A stretch of 64,000 nt of DNA from JBEBVQ01 sp037190845 (GCA_037190845.1 JBBCJI010000005.1:186001-250000), one strand, 5' to 3'; counted from the stretch's first letter, positions 22,246 to 32,186 are shown. Notes: generated by a model not told the origin, from the sequence alone. Numbers and translations are program-made.

Positions 22246-22893
22246 TTATATTAGCTTCAACTCGTAGGCATATTTGATGAGGCCTACCGTGTTTTTTGCA
22301 CCGGATTTGATCATGATGCTGTTACGGTGGTTGTCTACGGTTCTTTTGCTCAGGCATAGTTTGTCAGCTATTTCCTGGCTGGAGAGTTCTTCTGCAATGC
22401 AGCGGAGTATCTCAAGTTCTCTTTGCGTGAGCCTGGGTTTTTCGTGCTCTGATTTTTGTGTACCTCGTCTCACAGAGGTCATATATTTATCGCGTAAAGC
22501 ATTATCCAGGAAGATATGTCCTTCCCATACCCGGTTAATAGCTTCTATTATTGTCTCTGTACCGGCTGTGCTTTTCATGAGATATCCCATGCAGCCGCAT
22601 TCCAGCATTTCGGTTGCAAGTCCTGGCTTGTCAAAACCGGTTAGTATAATGATGCTCACTTTCGGATAATGATAGGATATGTACCTCGCGAGTTGAGCGC
22701 CATTTGTATCAGGTAAATGATAGTCAAGCAGCAATACATCGGGTTGCTGTTTTTTTAATCCTTCAATAAGATTTTCTCCGGAGTCGTACCTGTCAGTGAC
22801 CGTAATATGCGGAGCAGAACGTAAGGCCTTTTCAAGGCTTTCGGTTATCAGGATATGATCGTCTGTGATGGCAACACGAATGAGCATCTGCAA
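22246..22893 (-). CDS. NarL/LuxR-family response regulator (pair 1)
   Basis: 215 residues; the start could also be the third codon (MLIRVAITDDH). The receiver domain has acidic residues D11-D12, the phosphorylated aspartate D57 in VLLLDYHLPDTNG, and a lysine in YLMKS. The C-terminal LuxR-type helix-turn-helix includes LTQRELEILRCIAEELSSQEIADKLCLSKRTVDNHR. It lies 5 bp downstream of its histidine kinase gene and is clearly paralogous to the regulator at 29437-30081 in layout and sequence (both end with NTVGL-K-A-L-type residues). Target genes are unknown; the neighbouring T9SS protein gene is a candidate. Confidence 0.93.
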   Translation of the reverse strand: MQMLIRVAITDDHILITESLEKALRSAPHITVTDRYDSGENLIEGLKKQQPDVLLLDYHLPDTNGAQLARYISYHYPKVSIIILTGFDKPGLATEMLECGCMGYLMKSTAGTETIIEAINRVWEGHIFLDNALRDKYMTSVRRGTQKSEHEKPRLTQRELEILRCIAEELSSQEIADKLCLSKRTVDNHRNSIMIKSGAKNTVGLIKYAYELKLI

Positions 22894-22898
22894 TGTGT

Positions 22899-24818
22899 TT
22901 ATGCTGTGATTTCTTCTTCGGACACAGGGAGGGTGAGTCCGGTTGTTGGTATTTCAATAAAAACGGTAGTGCCTGTATATTCATTGCTTTGTATGTCTAT
23001 GCTTCCCTGCAGAATAGAGATGTTATGTTCCAGATTTGACCACCCGATGCCTTTGTGCATATGGATCTGTTTCATGTTTATGCCGATGCCGTTATCTTCA
23101 ACAGTAATACCGAGCGTGCCGTCAAAGTAATGGAACTGTATCATAGCTTCTGATGCCCGTGCATGTTTGATGATATTCTGGATCAGTTCCAGTGTAATGT
23201 GCAGGATGATCTTTTCCACATCTGCTTTAAGTTGTGGCAAATCGCCATAATGCTGGAAGGTAAACTGTATTTTGGGTCCGGATATCCGGTTTATAAATGC
23301 AGTAACGGCCGCATACAGCCCTTGTTTCTGTATCCTTGCCGGCATAAGATTGTGTGCTGTGCGTCGTATCTTTTCGGCGATTTCGGCGGACTGGGAAAGG
23401 ATGTTCCTGTATTCCGGATTGCTGCTCAGTTTCCCATTGCCGGCAGCCATGGTTTCCAGATTCAGTTTCATGGCAAGTACTTCACTTGCAATACTGTCGT
23501 GCAGTTCTTTTGCGATTCTTTCTCTTTCCTGCTCCTCTCCTTTTACGGTAGCTTCCGCCAGCATGATCCGACGTGTTTTTTCTTCATTACTCAGTTTCTC
23601 CTGCAATAATTTCTGCCGATGCTGGTAATTCTTTCTTGACACCAGTAAAATGGACACCAGGAAAATGAGTCCGGTCACCATAATACTCACCCAGAGATTT
23701 TTCTCCCTTATGTTGCCTGCCTGCTTATTAATCCGCAATTGCTTTTCAGCAATCTCCTTGTCTTTTCTGGCGAGATAATAACGGGATTCGAGACTATTGA
23801 CAGAATGGATCTTTCTCTCCGTCTCTGCAAACTGATTTTCTCTCAGTTGCATATAATCCGATTCGTGTTTCCATGCTTTTTCGAAATTTCCCAGATAGGA
23901 ATAGATCGTTGATAATTCTTTATGGCAGGCCAGCCGGAGATCGTCAAATTGATTTTGTATGGCGAATGTCAATCCGTTTTCTATTTGCACCGCTGCTTCC
24001 CTGTACTGCCCTTTGTGGCTGAGCGCTTCTCCGATGGATATAGTTCTGGCTGTACGGAAGTAAAGAGGCAGAAAGAGGGTGTCTGCGTTCATTTTTTCGA
24101 GATACACAAGCGCCTTGTCCGGCTCCTTTTTGCGTAGGTATATATCTGCAATGTTGTTCAGGATCCCGTTCTTCAATTTGATTACGGACACGTCACGTGT
24201 CCCCGGATTGTCTTTATTTATCACGATGGGCGCTATGGCCTCATAGGCTTCAGTATATACTTCTGCTGCCTTATTGAGTTCTCCCCCGTCGCGCAATAAT
24301 GCCGCCTTCTTACCCAGAGCTCTTGTAAGCCATTCCGGATCCTGGTGACTTTTGAATATCCGGATAGCTTTCTCATTGTATATTTCAGCCTTTTTATTGT
24401 CTTTTATTTTTGAGAAAAGAATAGCGAGATTGGTGTACAACTCTGCTTTAGCATGTTCGTCCTTAAATTCGTTTATATACTCCAGCGCTTTCAGGTAGCA
24501 GGAAACAGCTTCTTCATACCGGCCGGTTTCGGTAAAAACTATAGCCAGTCCGTTAAATACCGGCTGGCGAATGTCTGGATAAATAATTGTGTAAGGGACT
24601 GCTGCCATATACCACTGTAATGCAGTATGATAATCTTCCAGAGCATGCAGGCGGTTGCCGTTTGCAATCAGTAGGAGAGGAATATCGGCAGGTCTTACTA
24701 TTGTCGGATACCGACCCTGTTTCCGGCTATCTGCATCAGCCTCTGTGGAAGGAAAGTACAGCAATAGCACGAATACAAATGTTATTCCAAGGGATCGTAT
24801 ATTATATGGCAGCAACAT
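22899..24818 (-). CDS. TPR-containing sensor histidine kinase, HisKA_3 type (pair 1)
   Basis: 639 residues. A signal peptide or N-terminal anchor (about 8-25) is followed by tetratricopeptide repeats in residues 45-340, a coiled coil, and one membrane helix at about 375-395 (LWVSIMVTGLIFLVSILLVS). The kinase core has the phospho-histidine H440 in AKELHDSIASEV, the N box ELIQNIIKHA (N548) and the G1 motif EDNGIGI near 575. The periplasmic TPR domain suggests sensing of an envelope protein or peptide. It pairs with the regulator 5 bp downstream. Confidence 0.93.
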   Translation of the reverse strand: MLLPYNIRSLGITFVFVLLLYFPSTEADADSRKQGRYPTIVRPADIPLLLIANGNRLHALEDYHTALQWYMAAVPYTIIYPDIRQPVFNGLAIVFTETGRYEEAVSCYLKALEYINEFKDEHAKAELYTNLAILFSKIKDNKKAEIYNEKAIRIFKSHQDPEWLTRALGKKAALLRDGGELNKAAEVYTEAYEAIAPIVINKDNPGTRDVSVIKLKNGILNNIADIYLRKKEPDKALVYLEKMNADTLFLPLYFRTARTISIGEALSHKGQYREAAVQIENGLTFAIQNQFDDLRLACHKELSTIYSYLGNFEKAWKHESDYMQLRENQFAETERKIHSVNSLESRYYLARKDKEIAEKQLRINKQAGNIREKNLWVSIMVTGLIFLVSILLVSRKNYQHRQKLLQEKLSNEEKTRRIMLAEATVKGEEQERERIAKELHDSIASEVLAMKLNLETMAAGNGKLSSNPEYRNILSQSAEIAEKIRRTAHNLMPARIQKQGLYAAVTAFINRISGPKIQFTFQHYGDLPQLKADVEKIILHITLELIQNIIKHARASEAMIQFHYFDGTLGITVEDNGIGINMKQIHMHKGIGWSNLEHNISILQGSIDIQSNEYTGTTVFIEIPTTGLTLPVSEEEITA

Positions 24819-24890
24819 CAGTTCGTTTACGAAATTATCAATTATTCAAGTTGCTTTCATTTCCATTGACCTTTTTGATGCAAAATGAGT

Positions 24891-24934
24891 ATTTGTGCTT
24901 AGGCAATGCCCCGGAATCCGGTAATTTGTGCTTA
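24891..24934. repeat. 11-bp direct repeat in the divergent kinase/T9SS promoter region
   Basis: ATTTGTGCTTA occurs exactly at 24891-24901 and 24924-24934, 33 bp apart (about three helical turns), between the kinase start (24818) and the secreted-protein start (25035). Each copy also resembles a -7 box on the plus strand. It could be a binding site for the pair 1 regulator. Confidence 0.35.
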
Positions 24935-25034
24935 TAGGAAAGACTGGTTAACTTTCAGAATATTGCCTTGCAGACCAGGTAGTCATTCCTGTTTTGTGTT
25001 TCTAAATATTTTGTAACGACTTAAATAGGATGCA

Positions 25035-27110
25035 ATGAGCAAAAAAGTATGTACCCTTTTTTTTACGGCGGCAGGTCTGCTGATGTCACTGTACACGGTG
25101 GCGCAACCTCATGCTTTTGAATGGGCTGTAAAAGCCAGCAATGTAAATACCACGGAAATCTATGGAGTGGCCACGGATGTGGCCGGATATGTGTATGTGA
25201 CGGGGCAGTTTAGCGATGTCGTGGATTTTGATCCGGGAACCGGTGTCACGGAGCTGACTGCTGTGGGAGAAGAAGATGTGTTTATCGTTAAGTACAGTCC
25301 TGCCGGTGATCTGGTATGGGCCAGGCAGGTAGGCGGTGATCTTTATGAGGGGAGCGTGGTGATTGCCACAGATTCGTTGTGTAACGTGTATGTCGGCGGG
25401 CAGTTTCAGGATCTCGTAGATTTTGATCCGGGCACTGGTGTGCATAATCTGATATGTGAAGGGGAATGGGATGCATTTATCCTGAAGCTTGATTCCGCAG
25501 GCTCATTCGGCTGGGCCAGGCGTTTTGGTGGCGCCGGTACCTGGAATGGCTCTGGAAATACGGTGCGCGGTATATCCATTGACCCGGCCGGAAATGTATA
25601 TGCGACCGGCAATATGAATGGGCTGGTAGATTTTGATCCGGATGGATCGGGATATTTACTTCAGGGAACCGGGGAGACGGACATCTTCGTTTCGAAGTTG
25701 TCTGGCGCCGGGAATCTGATATGGGCAAAAAGGATCGGCGGTTTTGACTATGCATATGGAAATGCGATCGCTGCTGATGCTGTGGGGAACATTTTTGTGA
25801 CGGGTATTTTTGCGGACGAAGTAGATTTTGATCCGGCTAATACACCGTCTTTCAGGTTCATGGCAAATGGCGGATATGATGTGTTTGTTTCCCGTTTTGA
25901 TACTTCCGGCCGGCATATATGGACCAAGGCTGTAGGTGGTTCGTCTTCCGATGCCGGTACTTCCATTGCAGCAGATGATGCCGGCGGCGTGTATATTTCC
26001 GGTCATTTCCGCAATGCAGTGAATTTTAATCCCGGAGGAAGTACGCCGGCAACATTAACGTCTGCCGGAATGCAGGATGTATTTGTTTATAAGCTTGATA
26101 CCGCCGGAAATTATACATGGGCCAGGCATATGGGAGGAAAGGGCAATGATTTCAGCCATGCGATTTCTCTTGACCGGGCCGGCAATGTCATTACTGGCGG
26201 ACGATTTGCCGACACCGCTGATTTTGATCCCGGCGCGGATACTGTACGGCTGATCTCTGCCGGTGGTACGGATGCTTTTATTTCGAAGCTGGATGCTGCG
26301 GGTCACTATCTATGGGCAGGAAAAATGGGGGGTACGTCAGGTGAAAATGTGTATGCGCTTGATATAGATCGTGCAGGAAACGTATATACCGGTGGATATT
26401 TTGGCGGTACGGCGGATATGGATCCGGGCGCCGGTACAGTTAATCTGGTAAGTAACGGTGGGCAATCGGCTTTCCTGCAGAAGCTTGTTTGTGCGGATAC
26501 ATCTTTTTATGAGATCACAGACACTGTATGTAATGCTTCTTATGAGTTTCTCGGAAACACGTATGCGCAAAGTGGCAATTATGTGTTTCATCTGGTGAAT
26601 GCTGCGGGCTGCGACAGTACTGTTATACTGCATCTTACTGTTGGGAATGTTGTTGCGCTCATCAGTGTAGACGGATTTGAACTGAGCGCTACGCAGTCTT
26701 ATGATTCCTACCGCTGGCTGAATGCCGGAGACACTATTGCAGGGGCTACAGGGAGGAGTTATGTTGTGACGGAAAATGGGGCGTATGCACTTGTTGTTGC
26801 AGATGAAAACGGATGTAGTGATACATCTGCCGTACACCATGTTAATAATGTAATGGTTGGAGCTGCGGGGGATGTTGCAGCTCGGGTAACCGCATATCCG
26901 AACCCGGTACGGGATGTGTTGTATATCCATGCTCCTTTTACAGTACGTATTTCCCTTTTCAGCAGTGACGGAAAGATTCTGATAGACCGGCAGGAAGGAA
27001 ATAGCATGAATGTGGCCGCTTTGCCGGGAGGCGTATATTTTATACAGGTGAGAGATGAATATGATATTGTCCGTAGAACAGAACGGATATACAAGGTGCC
27101 GAACAGATGA
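25035..27110 (+). CDS. T9SS type A sorted secreted protein with seven DFDPG-type repeats
   Basis: 691 residues. Residues 1-23 are a signal peptide (LYTVAQ end). About seven repeats of 50-60 residues follow to about residue 480, each with a strand such as GNVYVTGQF, an acidic VDFDPGTG loop and a DVFIVKYSPAGDLVWAR strand, like beta-propeller SBBP repeats. A cysteine-rich linker domain (CNASYEFLGNTYAQSGNY) leads to a T9SS type A sorting domain starting AYPNPVRDVLYIHAP. The protein should be carried to the cell surface or outside. It is divergent from pair 1 and followed by a strong hairpin terminator. Confidence 0.92.
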   Translation: MSKKVCTLFFTAAGLLMSLYTVAQPHAFEWAVKASNVNTTEIYGVATDVAGYVYVTGQFSDVVDFDPGTGVTELTAVGEEDVFIVKYSPAGDLVWARQVGGDLYEGSVVIATDSLCNVYVGGQFQDLVDFDPGTGVHNLICEGEWDAFILKLDSAGSFGWARRFGGAGTWNGSGNTVRGISIDPAGNVYATGNMNGLVDFDPDGSGYLLQGTGETDIFVSKLSGAGNLIWAKRIGGFDYAYGNAIAADAVGNIFVTGIFADEVDFDPANTPSFRFMANGGYDVFVSRFDTSGRHIWTKAVGGSSSDAGTSIAADDAGGVYISGHFRNAVNFNPGGSTPATLTSAGMQDVFVYKLDTAGNYTWARHMGGKGNDFSHAISLDRAGNVITGGRFADTADFDPGADTVRLISAGGTDAFISKLDAAGHYLWAGKMGGTSGENVYALDIDRAGNVYTGGYFGGTADMDPGAGTVNLVSNGGQSAFLQKLVCADTSFYEITDTVCNASYEFLGNTYAQSGNYVFHLVNAAGCDSTVILHLTVGNVVALISVDGFELSATQSYDSYRWLNAGDTIAGATGRSYVVTENGAYALVVADENGCSDTSAVHHVNNVMVGAAGDVAARVTAYPNPVRDVLYIHAPFTVRISLFSSDGKILIDRQEGNSMNVAALPGGVYFIQVRDEYDIVRRTERIYKVPNR

Positions 27111-27132
27111 TCCGGATTCTTTCTGAGCTGTT

Positions 27133-27166
27133 CAAGCGGTTGTCCGGCGCTCCGGGCAACCGCTTG
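27133..27166 (+). terminator. Strong hairpin terminator after the T9SS protein gene
   Basis: A 15-bp stem with one G-T pair (CAAGCGGTTGTCCGG / CCGGGCAACCGCTTG) and a 4-nt CGCT loop begins 23 bases after the stop codon, followed by the T-rich TGTATTATTGTATA. Confidence 0.75.
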
Positions 27167-27259
27167 TGTATTATTGTATATAGTGTACCTGTTTGTAGTA
27201 ATACAGAATTGGTATATTTACATGTCCGCATTGAGCGGAAGGTAATGTAAAACAAGATT

Positions 27260-28153
27260 ATGTCTAATGTAGGAATGATCATTGAGGAACGTGCCGCCAG
27301 TATCGGCAGCTTTATGGTAGGGCGTCTTTTGCCTTTTCGGGAGAAACGGATGGTGGGCCCTTATGCCTTTATAGACCATATGGGCCCTGCTGTACTAGGC
27401 CCCGGTCAATATCTTGATGTGCCGCCGCACCCACATATCGGCTTGTCTACGCTCACCTATCTTTTTGAAGGGGCTGTGATGCATCGGGACAGCCTGGGGA
27501 CTGAAATGGTAATAGAACCCGGCGCTGTAAACTGGATGACAGCCGGGAAAGGTATTGTGCATTCTGAGCGTACGCCTCAAGGGCTGCGTAATTCCGGCGG
27601 TACCATGCATGGGCTTCAGATATGGGTTGCTTTGCCCAAGGAGCTTGAAGATATGGATCCATCCTTTCATCATGTAGAAGCTGCTCATATTCCGTTCTGG
27701 AAGGATGGGCATGCTTCTTTCCGGCTTATAGCGGGAGAGGCTTTTGGCCGTAAATCCCCGGTGCCCGTATATAGCCGCCAGTTCTTTATTGAGATACATA
27801 GCGATGAGCAACAGCAAATAAATATTGGGGAGCATCTGTTCGGGGAGTCGGGTTTGTACATCCTGGAAGGAGGTATTGAGCACGACGGACATACATATGG
27901 GCCCCGGCAGATTCTGGTGGCCAAAGATGCTACGCTTTGTGCGTTCACGTTGAATCCGGGTACGACTGTTTATATTTTCGGTGGCGACCGCTTGCCTGAA
28001 GAGCGTTTTATCTATTGGAATTTTGTTTCAAGCAGCCGGGAGAAAATAGAAGCAGCTAAACAACGGTGGGTGAAGCAGGAGTTTGACCCTGTTCCCGGAG
28101 AAATAGAGTATGTGCCGTTGCCGGAAGATCGTGGAAAACCGGCTTCATCGTGA
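27260..28153 (+). CDS. Pirin-family cupin protein
   Basis: 297 residues, the normal pirin length. The N-terminal cupin holds the metal ligands H57 and H59 (PPHPHIGLST), H101 and E103 (GIVHSERTP). The C-terminal cupin is metal-free, as usual, with GDRLPEERFIYWNFVSSS near the end. Pirins bind iron and some have quercetin dioxygenase or redox-sensor activity; the role here is not defined. It is followed by an FAD oxidoreductase on the same strand after 110 bp. Confidence 0.95.
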   Translation: MSNVGMIIEERAASIGSFMVGRLLPFREKRMVGPYAFIDHMGPAVLGPGQYLDVPPHPHIGLSTLTYLFEGAVMHRDSLGTEMVIEPGAVNWMTAGKGIVHSERTPQGLRNSGGTMHGLQIWVALPKELEDMDPSFHHVEAAHIPFWKDGHASFRLIAGEAFGRKSPVPVYSRQFFIEIHSDEQQQINIGEHLFGESGLYILEGGIEHDGHTYGPRQILVAKDATLCAFTLNPGTTVYIFGGDRLPEERFIYWNFVSSSREKIEAAKQRWVKQEFDPVPGEIEYVPLPEDRGKPASS

Positions 28154-28263
28154 TATAATCTTAGATCAATGCTGCTGATGCGTTGAAAGTGATGACACAT
28201 TTGTTATGTCTGATACATCAGTCACGTTTTAACAAACTGCCCGGTTAAATTGATTTCTACCTG

Positions 28264-29415
28264 ATGAAACAACCTGTAACATTCAGCTATTGGGAGCAGC
28301 AGAGCTTTTCAAAATATGATCATATCGTGATCGGTTCGGGTATTGTTGGTCTGAGTGTAGCTATTGAGCTGAAGGAAAAATATCCGGATAGCAGTGTGAT
28401 CGTTCTTGAGCGCGGGCTTTTACCTACCGGCGCAACTACGCGCAATGCAGGTTTCACCAGTACCGGAAGCGTTACAGAATTGCTTGATGATCTGATGCGA
28501 ATGACGGAAGATGAGGTCGTGCAGCTATTTGAAAACAGGCGGAATGGGTTGATAAAGCTACGCAACCGGTTCGCGGATGATGTTATTGGCTACGAAGAAA
28601 GCGGTGGCTATGAGCTAATACGCGATTCTGAGCTATATGCGCTTGATCAGATCGATTATCTGAATCGTCTGCTGATGCCGGTGCTCCGCCAGGATGTTTT
28701 TGTGCGGGCAGATCACAGAGTGGAGGCATTCGGGTTTAACAAAGGTGTAAAGGCGCTGATAGAAAGCCGTGCAGAAGGAACGCTGCATAGCGGTAAACTA
28801 ATGCGGGCGCTGCTGGCTCGTGCATCATATCTTGGGATAGAACTGCGTACCGGTGCAGATGTGCTTTCTTTTGATGATAGCGGAGCAAAGGTGAAAGTAA
28901 TGGTGCGGGATGGCTTCAGACAGGCGGAGTGGGAGATACACGGGCAGCGATTGTTTGTTTGTACAAACGCATTTACGAAACAATTACTGCCGGATGAGGA
29001 TGTGATACCCGGGCGCGGACAGATACTGGTAACGGACCCGATACCGGGTTTGCCGTTTAAAGGCGCTTTTCATTTTGATAAAGGATATTATTACTTCCGT
29101 GAGATAGACGGACGTGTGCTGATCGGCGGTGGCCGTAACCTTGATTTTGAAGGGGAAACTACAACGGAAATAATAACTACCGGCAGGATTCAACAGAATC
29201 TGGAATTACAATTACGTGAGCTTATACTCCCGGGTGTGTCATTTAATGTATCGCATCGCTGGGCGGGTATTATGGCTTTCGGCTCTTCCGGCAAGCTGCC
29301 TGTGGTGCGCTCGTTTTCCGATAAGGTATTCGGTGCATTTCGTATGAGTGGAATGGGTGTGGCGTTAAGCAGCAATGTGGCAGAGACAATTGTGCGTCTT
29401 TCGGGGGGCAGGTAG
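28264..29415 (+). CDS. FAD-dependent oxidoreductase of the DAO family
   Basis: 383 residues. The dinucleotide-binding motif GSGIVG is at residues 24-29 and ends its strand-helix-strand with VIVLERG. GATTRNAGFTSTGS continues the FAD site, and a C-terminal GGGRN and SGMGVALSSNVAETI close it. It belongs with glycine/D-amino-acid oxidase-like proteins and probably oxidises an amine or amino acid in the cytoplasm. The substrate is not evident. It converges with the pair 2 regulator gene, 21 bp away. Confidence 0.9.
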   Translation: MKQPVTFSYWEQQSFSKYDHIVIGSGIVGLSVAIELKEKYPDSSVIVLERGLLPTGATTRNAGFTSTGSVTELLDDLMRMTEDEVVQLFENRRNGLIKLRNRFADDVIGYEESGGYELIRDSELYALDQIDYLNRLLMPVLRQDVFVRADHRVEAFGFNKGVKALIESRAEGTLHSGKLMRALLARASYLGIELRTGADVLSFDDSGAKVKVMVRDGFRQAEWEIHGQRLFVCTNAFTKQLLPDEDVIPGRGQILVTDPIPGLPFKGAFHFDKGYYYFREIDGRVLIGGGRNLDFEGETTTEIITTGRIQQNLELQLRELILPGVSFNVSHRWAGIMAFGSSGKLPVVRSFSDKVFGAFRMSGMGVALSSNVAETIVRLSGGR

Positions 29416-29436
29416 CTAACGGGTATATGCCGCTGA

Positions 29437-30081
29437 TTATGAAACCAGCCCCGTCTGCAGCGCTGTTTTTACCAGACCGACGGTATTTTTCGCATCCAGT
29501 TTTTGTAGCAGGTTCAGCCGGTGACCTTCTACTGTACGAAGGCTCAGAAACAGTTTGTCTGCAATCTCCTGGCTGGTAAATTCTTCTACAATCAGTTGCA
29601 GTATTTCTTTTTCGCGCTGGGTAAGTACCGGGATCGGTGGTGCAGGATGGCTGCGTTTGCCTTTGAGCGTATTGTGCATGATCTGCTCTTTCAGCGACGG
29701 CTCTATAAACTCCTTCCCCTGATACACTTCCTCTATGGCTTTGATGAGTGTCTCCTGGTCTGTATTTTTCAGCAGATAGCCGGAGCAGCCACGGCGCATC
29801 ATGCCTCTGACGTAATACGGCGCATCCAAGCTGGTGAGTGCAAGTATACGTATTCCCGGATAGGTTTTTGAGATGATTTCGGCCAGTTCCTGTCCGCTTT
29901 GATCAGGCATAAGTATATCCAGCAGCAATACATCCGGTTGTTGTTCGTTGATGCCTTTCAGCAGAGCACTCCCGGATGTGTACGTGCCCGCAATATGTAT
30001 ATTCCCATATTCGCGGAGCATATTTTCAATACCTCCGATAGCAAGGGGATGATCGTCGGTAATAGCTACTTTAATAGGCAT
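29437..30081 (-). CDS. NarL/LuxR-family response regulator (pair 2)
   Basis: 214 residues. The receiver has D9-D10, the phospho-acceptor D55 in VLLLDILMPDQSG and K in YLLKNT. The LuxR helix-turn-helix is LTQREKEILQLIVEEFTSQEIADKLFLSLRTVEGHR. Its start overlaps the end of the kinase gene by 11 bp. Sequence and layout show that pair 2 and pair 1 (22246-24818) arose by duplication. Confidence 0.93.
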   Translation of the reverse strand: MPIKVAITDDHPLAIGGIENMLREYGNIHIAGTYTSGSALLKGINEQQPDVLLLDILMPDQSGQELAEIISKTYPGIRILALTSLDAPYYVRGMMRRGCSGYLLKNTDQETLIKAIEEVYQGKEFIEPSLKEQIMHNTLKGKRSHPAPPIPVLTQREKEILQLIVEEFTSQEIADKLFLSLRTVEGHRLNLLQKLDAKNTVGLVKTALQTGLVS

Positions 30082-32083
30082 GTTTTAATTGTTTTTCGCC
30101 GGTCAGGTGATTAATGTCAAATTCAATATTGATAATAGTGCCTTTACCGGCGTTGCTTCGTATATCCAGATGTCCGTTTAGTGCAGATATCCTGTTCTTA
30201 ACGGTTGTAAGTCCTATTTTGCTTTGCATATTGTTCCGGATGCTTTCAGGCATTCCTGCTCCATTGTCTTCTATGGATATCAGCAGCAGATTATTTTGTC
30301 CGCTTAGTTCTACAAGTGCCTGTGTTGCATTGGCATGCTTGATGATATTGTGTACCAGCTCCTGGATAATGCGGTATATGGACAGCTCGGTTTCCGGGGC
30401 AAATCGCGGGATGGAACCAAAAGATTGCACATGGATGGAAATCGGAGCGCTTTGTTCAAGATTCTTACAGAAGAAATATACAGCATCCGTGAGTCCTTCT
30501 TCGAGCAGGGCGGCGGGCATAAGATTGTGGGCGGTGCGCCGCAGCTCTCTTGTAGCATTGTCCAGTTGCGTTACCGGTTCCTTGAATGATGAAATGCCGG
30601 GCAGATGATTATATCGGTTTATGAGCGTGCTGAGATTCATTTTTACGGCGGAAAACTGTACCATGATCCCGTCGTGCAGTTCTCTGCCGATACGTGAACG
30701 TTCCTGTTCACCTCCTTCCACGACTGCCCTGAGGCGGTCAATCTGCTGCTTATGACGGCTGTGCCGGCGGATACTGAAAAGGATGAAGATGAGTATGGAT
30801 GCCAGTATCGTAATGCCCGCGATCAGTGTATTCTTGTCTTTGATTTCTTTAGCTTTTTCTGCCAGTAGCAGGCTTTGCTGTGCGATGCTTTTGTCTTTCT
30901 CAGATGCACGATATTGTATTTCAAGCTGATTGATGGCTTTTTGTCTTGACGCCAGTTGCAAACTGTCGTTCAGTTGGCTGTATGCTTTTTGATATTTATA
31001 TGCCTGGTGCAGATTGTTGGTTTCAAAATACAGGTCTGCAAGTATCTGATACAGGTTAGCGGTGATCGGGCTTTTTACTTTTAATGCTTCGGCCGTATTC
31101 AGTGCTTCCTGCAGGTGGGTTTGCGCCTTTGAATAATTTTTCAGCTTCAGGAATGCCGTTCCAATGCCTTTGTCAATGAGCAGCCTGGTTTCATAAGGGT
31201 TAATACTGTGTGTAATTTCACGTGCCCTGAAAAAACAATCAAGGGCCCTGGCAGGACTGTCCCGTGCTATATAACTTTCCCCGAGCGAAGACAGGATGGA
31301 TGTGTACTGTCTGTTGGCCTGTACCGTATCATACAGGAGCATTGTATCATTCCATCTGAATGCTTCCTGTACATAATGATCGTGTCGGAGCCAGTCTTTA
31401 TCTATGCGGTAACATTTTGCAATGTTCATGTATATCTCACTCAGGTATTCGTGCTGCCGCGTTGCCAGGGATATATTTTCTGCTTTGCGCAAATAGTGCA
31501 GGGATTGCGGGTACTGTTGGGTCCGGTATAAGGTGATTCCTATGTTGGCGTATACAAGTGGTATATAGGTATTCAGCTTTTTGTTGGACGGGGCGTATTG
31601 TAATGCCAACTGCAGACTTTTGTAATGATAATACAATGAATAATCGTCCCGCCCGATATAGTTGTAGGCTACGGCCATATAGTTGTGCATGCGAAGGATG
31701 AGCGGATTGACGTCTGACGTTGCCGCCTGAACGTATTCGTATCCTTTTTGAAGCAATTGTATGCTGTTTTTGTAGTTTCCGTCATACAGGTCGCATGCCG
31801 CAAGTTCGATCAGTATGGCCGCCATTCCATCCGGAAAATTTAGTTGTTTGTTCAGTTCGAGCGCTTCTCCCAGCAACACACGGGCACTGTCGGTAGATAT
31901 AGGTTTAAGAGGATTCGCCATGCGTATAAGGCGGAATATCTTTCCGGTATCATCAGAAGTAGGTAATGGATTGTTAATGTCCGGAATGGTGCTTACAGAT
32001 GGCATACTTTTTTCTTGTCCTGATAAGGATAACGTTATCAGGACAGATGTAAAAGTTGAGATAATCAGCGTGAGGAACTTCAT
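30071..32083 (-). CDS. TPR-containing sensor histidine kinase, HisKA_3 type (pair 2)
   Basis: 670 residues. A signal peptide ends about residue 24, followed by TPR-like helices in residues 50-400 (AIILIELAACDLYDGNYKNS, ANIGITLYRTQQYPQSLHYL), a coiled coil and a membrane helix near 425-445. The catalytic part has H470 in GRELHDGIMVQF, the N box ELVHNIIKHA (N579) and EDNGAGMPES. As in pair 1, the sensor part should lie in the periplasm. A minus-strand -7 box TACTTTTG is found at 32179-32186, 96 bases before the start. Confidence 0.92.
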   Translation of the reverse strand: MKFLTLIISTFTSVLITLSLSGQEKSMPSVSTIPDINNPLPTSDDTGKIFRLIRMANPLKPISTDSARVLLGEALELNKQLNFPDGMAAILIELAACDLYDGNYKNSIQLLQKGYEYVQAATSDVNPLILRMHNYMAVAYNYIGRDDYSLYYHYKSLQLALQYAPSNKKLNTYIPLVYANIGITLYRTQQYPQSLHYLRKAENISLATRQHEYLSEIYMNIAKCYRIDKDWLRHDHYVQEAFRWNDTMLLYDTVQANRQYTSILSSLGESYIARDSPARALDCFFRAREITHSINPYETRLLIDKGIGTAFLKLKNYSKAQTHLQEALNTAEALKVKSPITANLYQILADLYFETNNLHQAYKYQKAYSQLNDSLQLASRQKAINQLEIQYRASEKDKSIAQQSLLLAEKAKEIKDKNTLIAGITILASILIFILFSIRRHSRHKQQIDRLRAVVEGGEQERSRIGRELHDGIMVQFSAVKMNLSTLINRYNHLPGISSFKEPVTQLDNATRELRRTAHNLMPAALLEEGLTDAVYFFCKNLEQSAPISIHVQSFGSIPRFAPETELSIYRIIQELVHNIIKHANATQALVELSGQNNLLLISIEDNGAGMPESIRNNMQSKIGLTTVKNRISALNGHLDIRSNAGKGTIINIEFDINHLTGEKQLKHAY

Positions 32084-32178
32084 CCGGGAAAATAGCAGAA
32101 AGTATGTATTTATAAAGGTACGTAGTTATACCTGATTTTAAGAGTTGGGGTGTTAGTACTCATGATCGGGCTATAAGA

Positions 32179-32186
32179 CAAAAGTA
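32179..32186 (-). promoter_or_regulatory. -7 promoter element of kinase pair 2
   Basis: Perfect minus-strand TACTTTTG box between the pair 2 kinase and the divergent T9SS type B gene. Confidence 0.45.

Noticed and set aside
25150..26480. Long DNA tandem repeat
   Set aside because: Periodicity comes from the protein repeats of the T9SS protein; the DNA of the units is well diverged.
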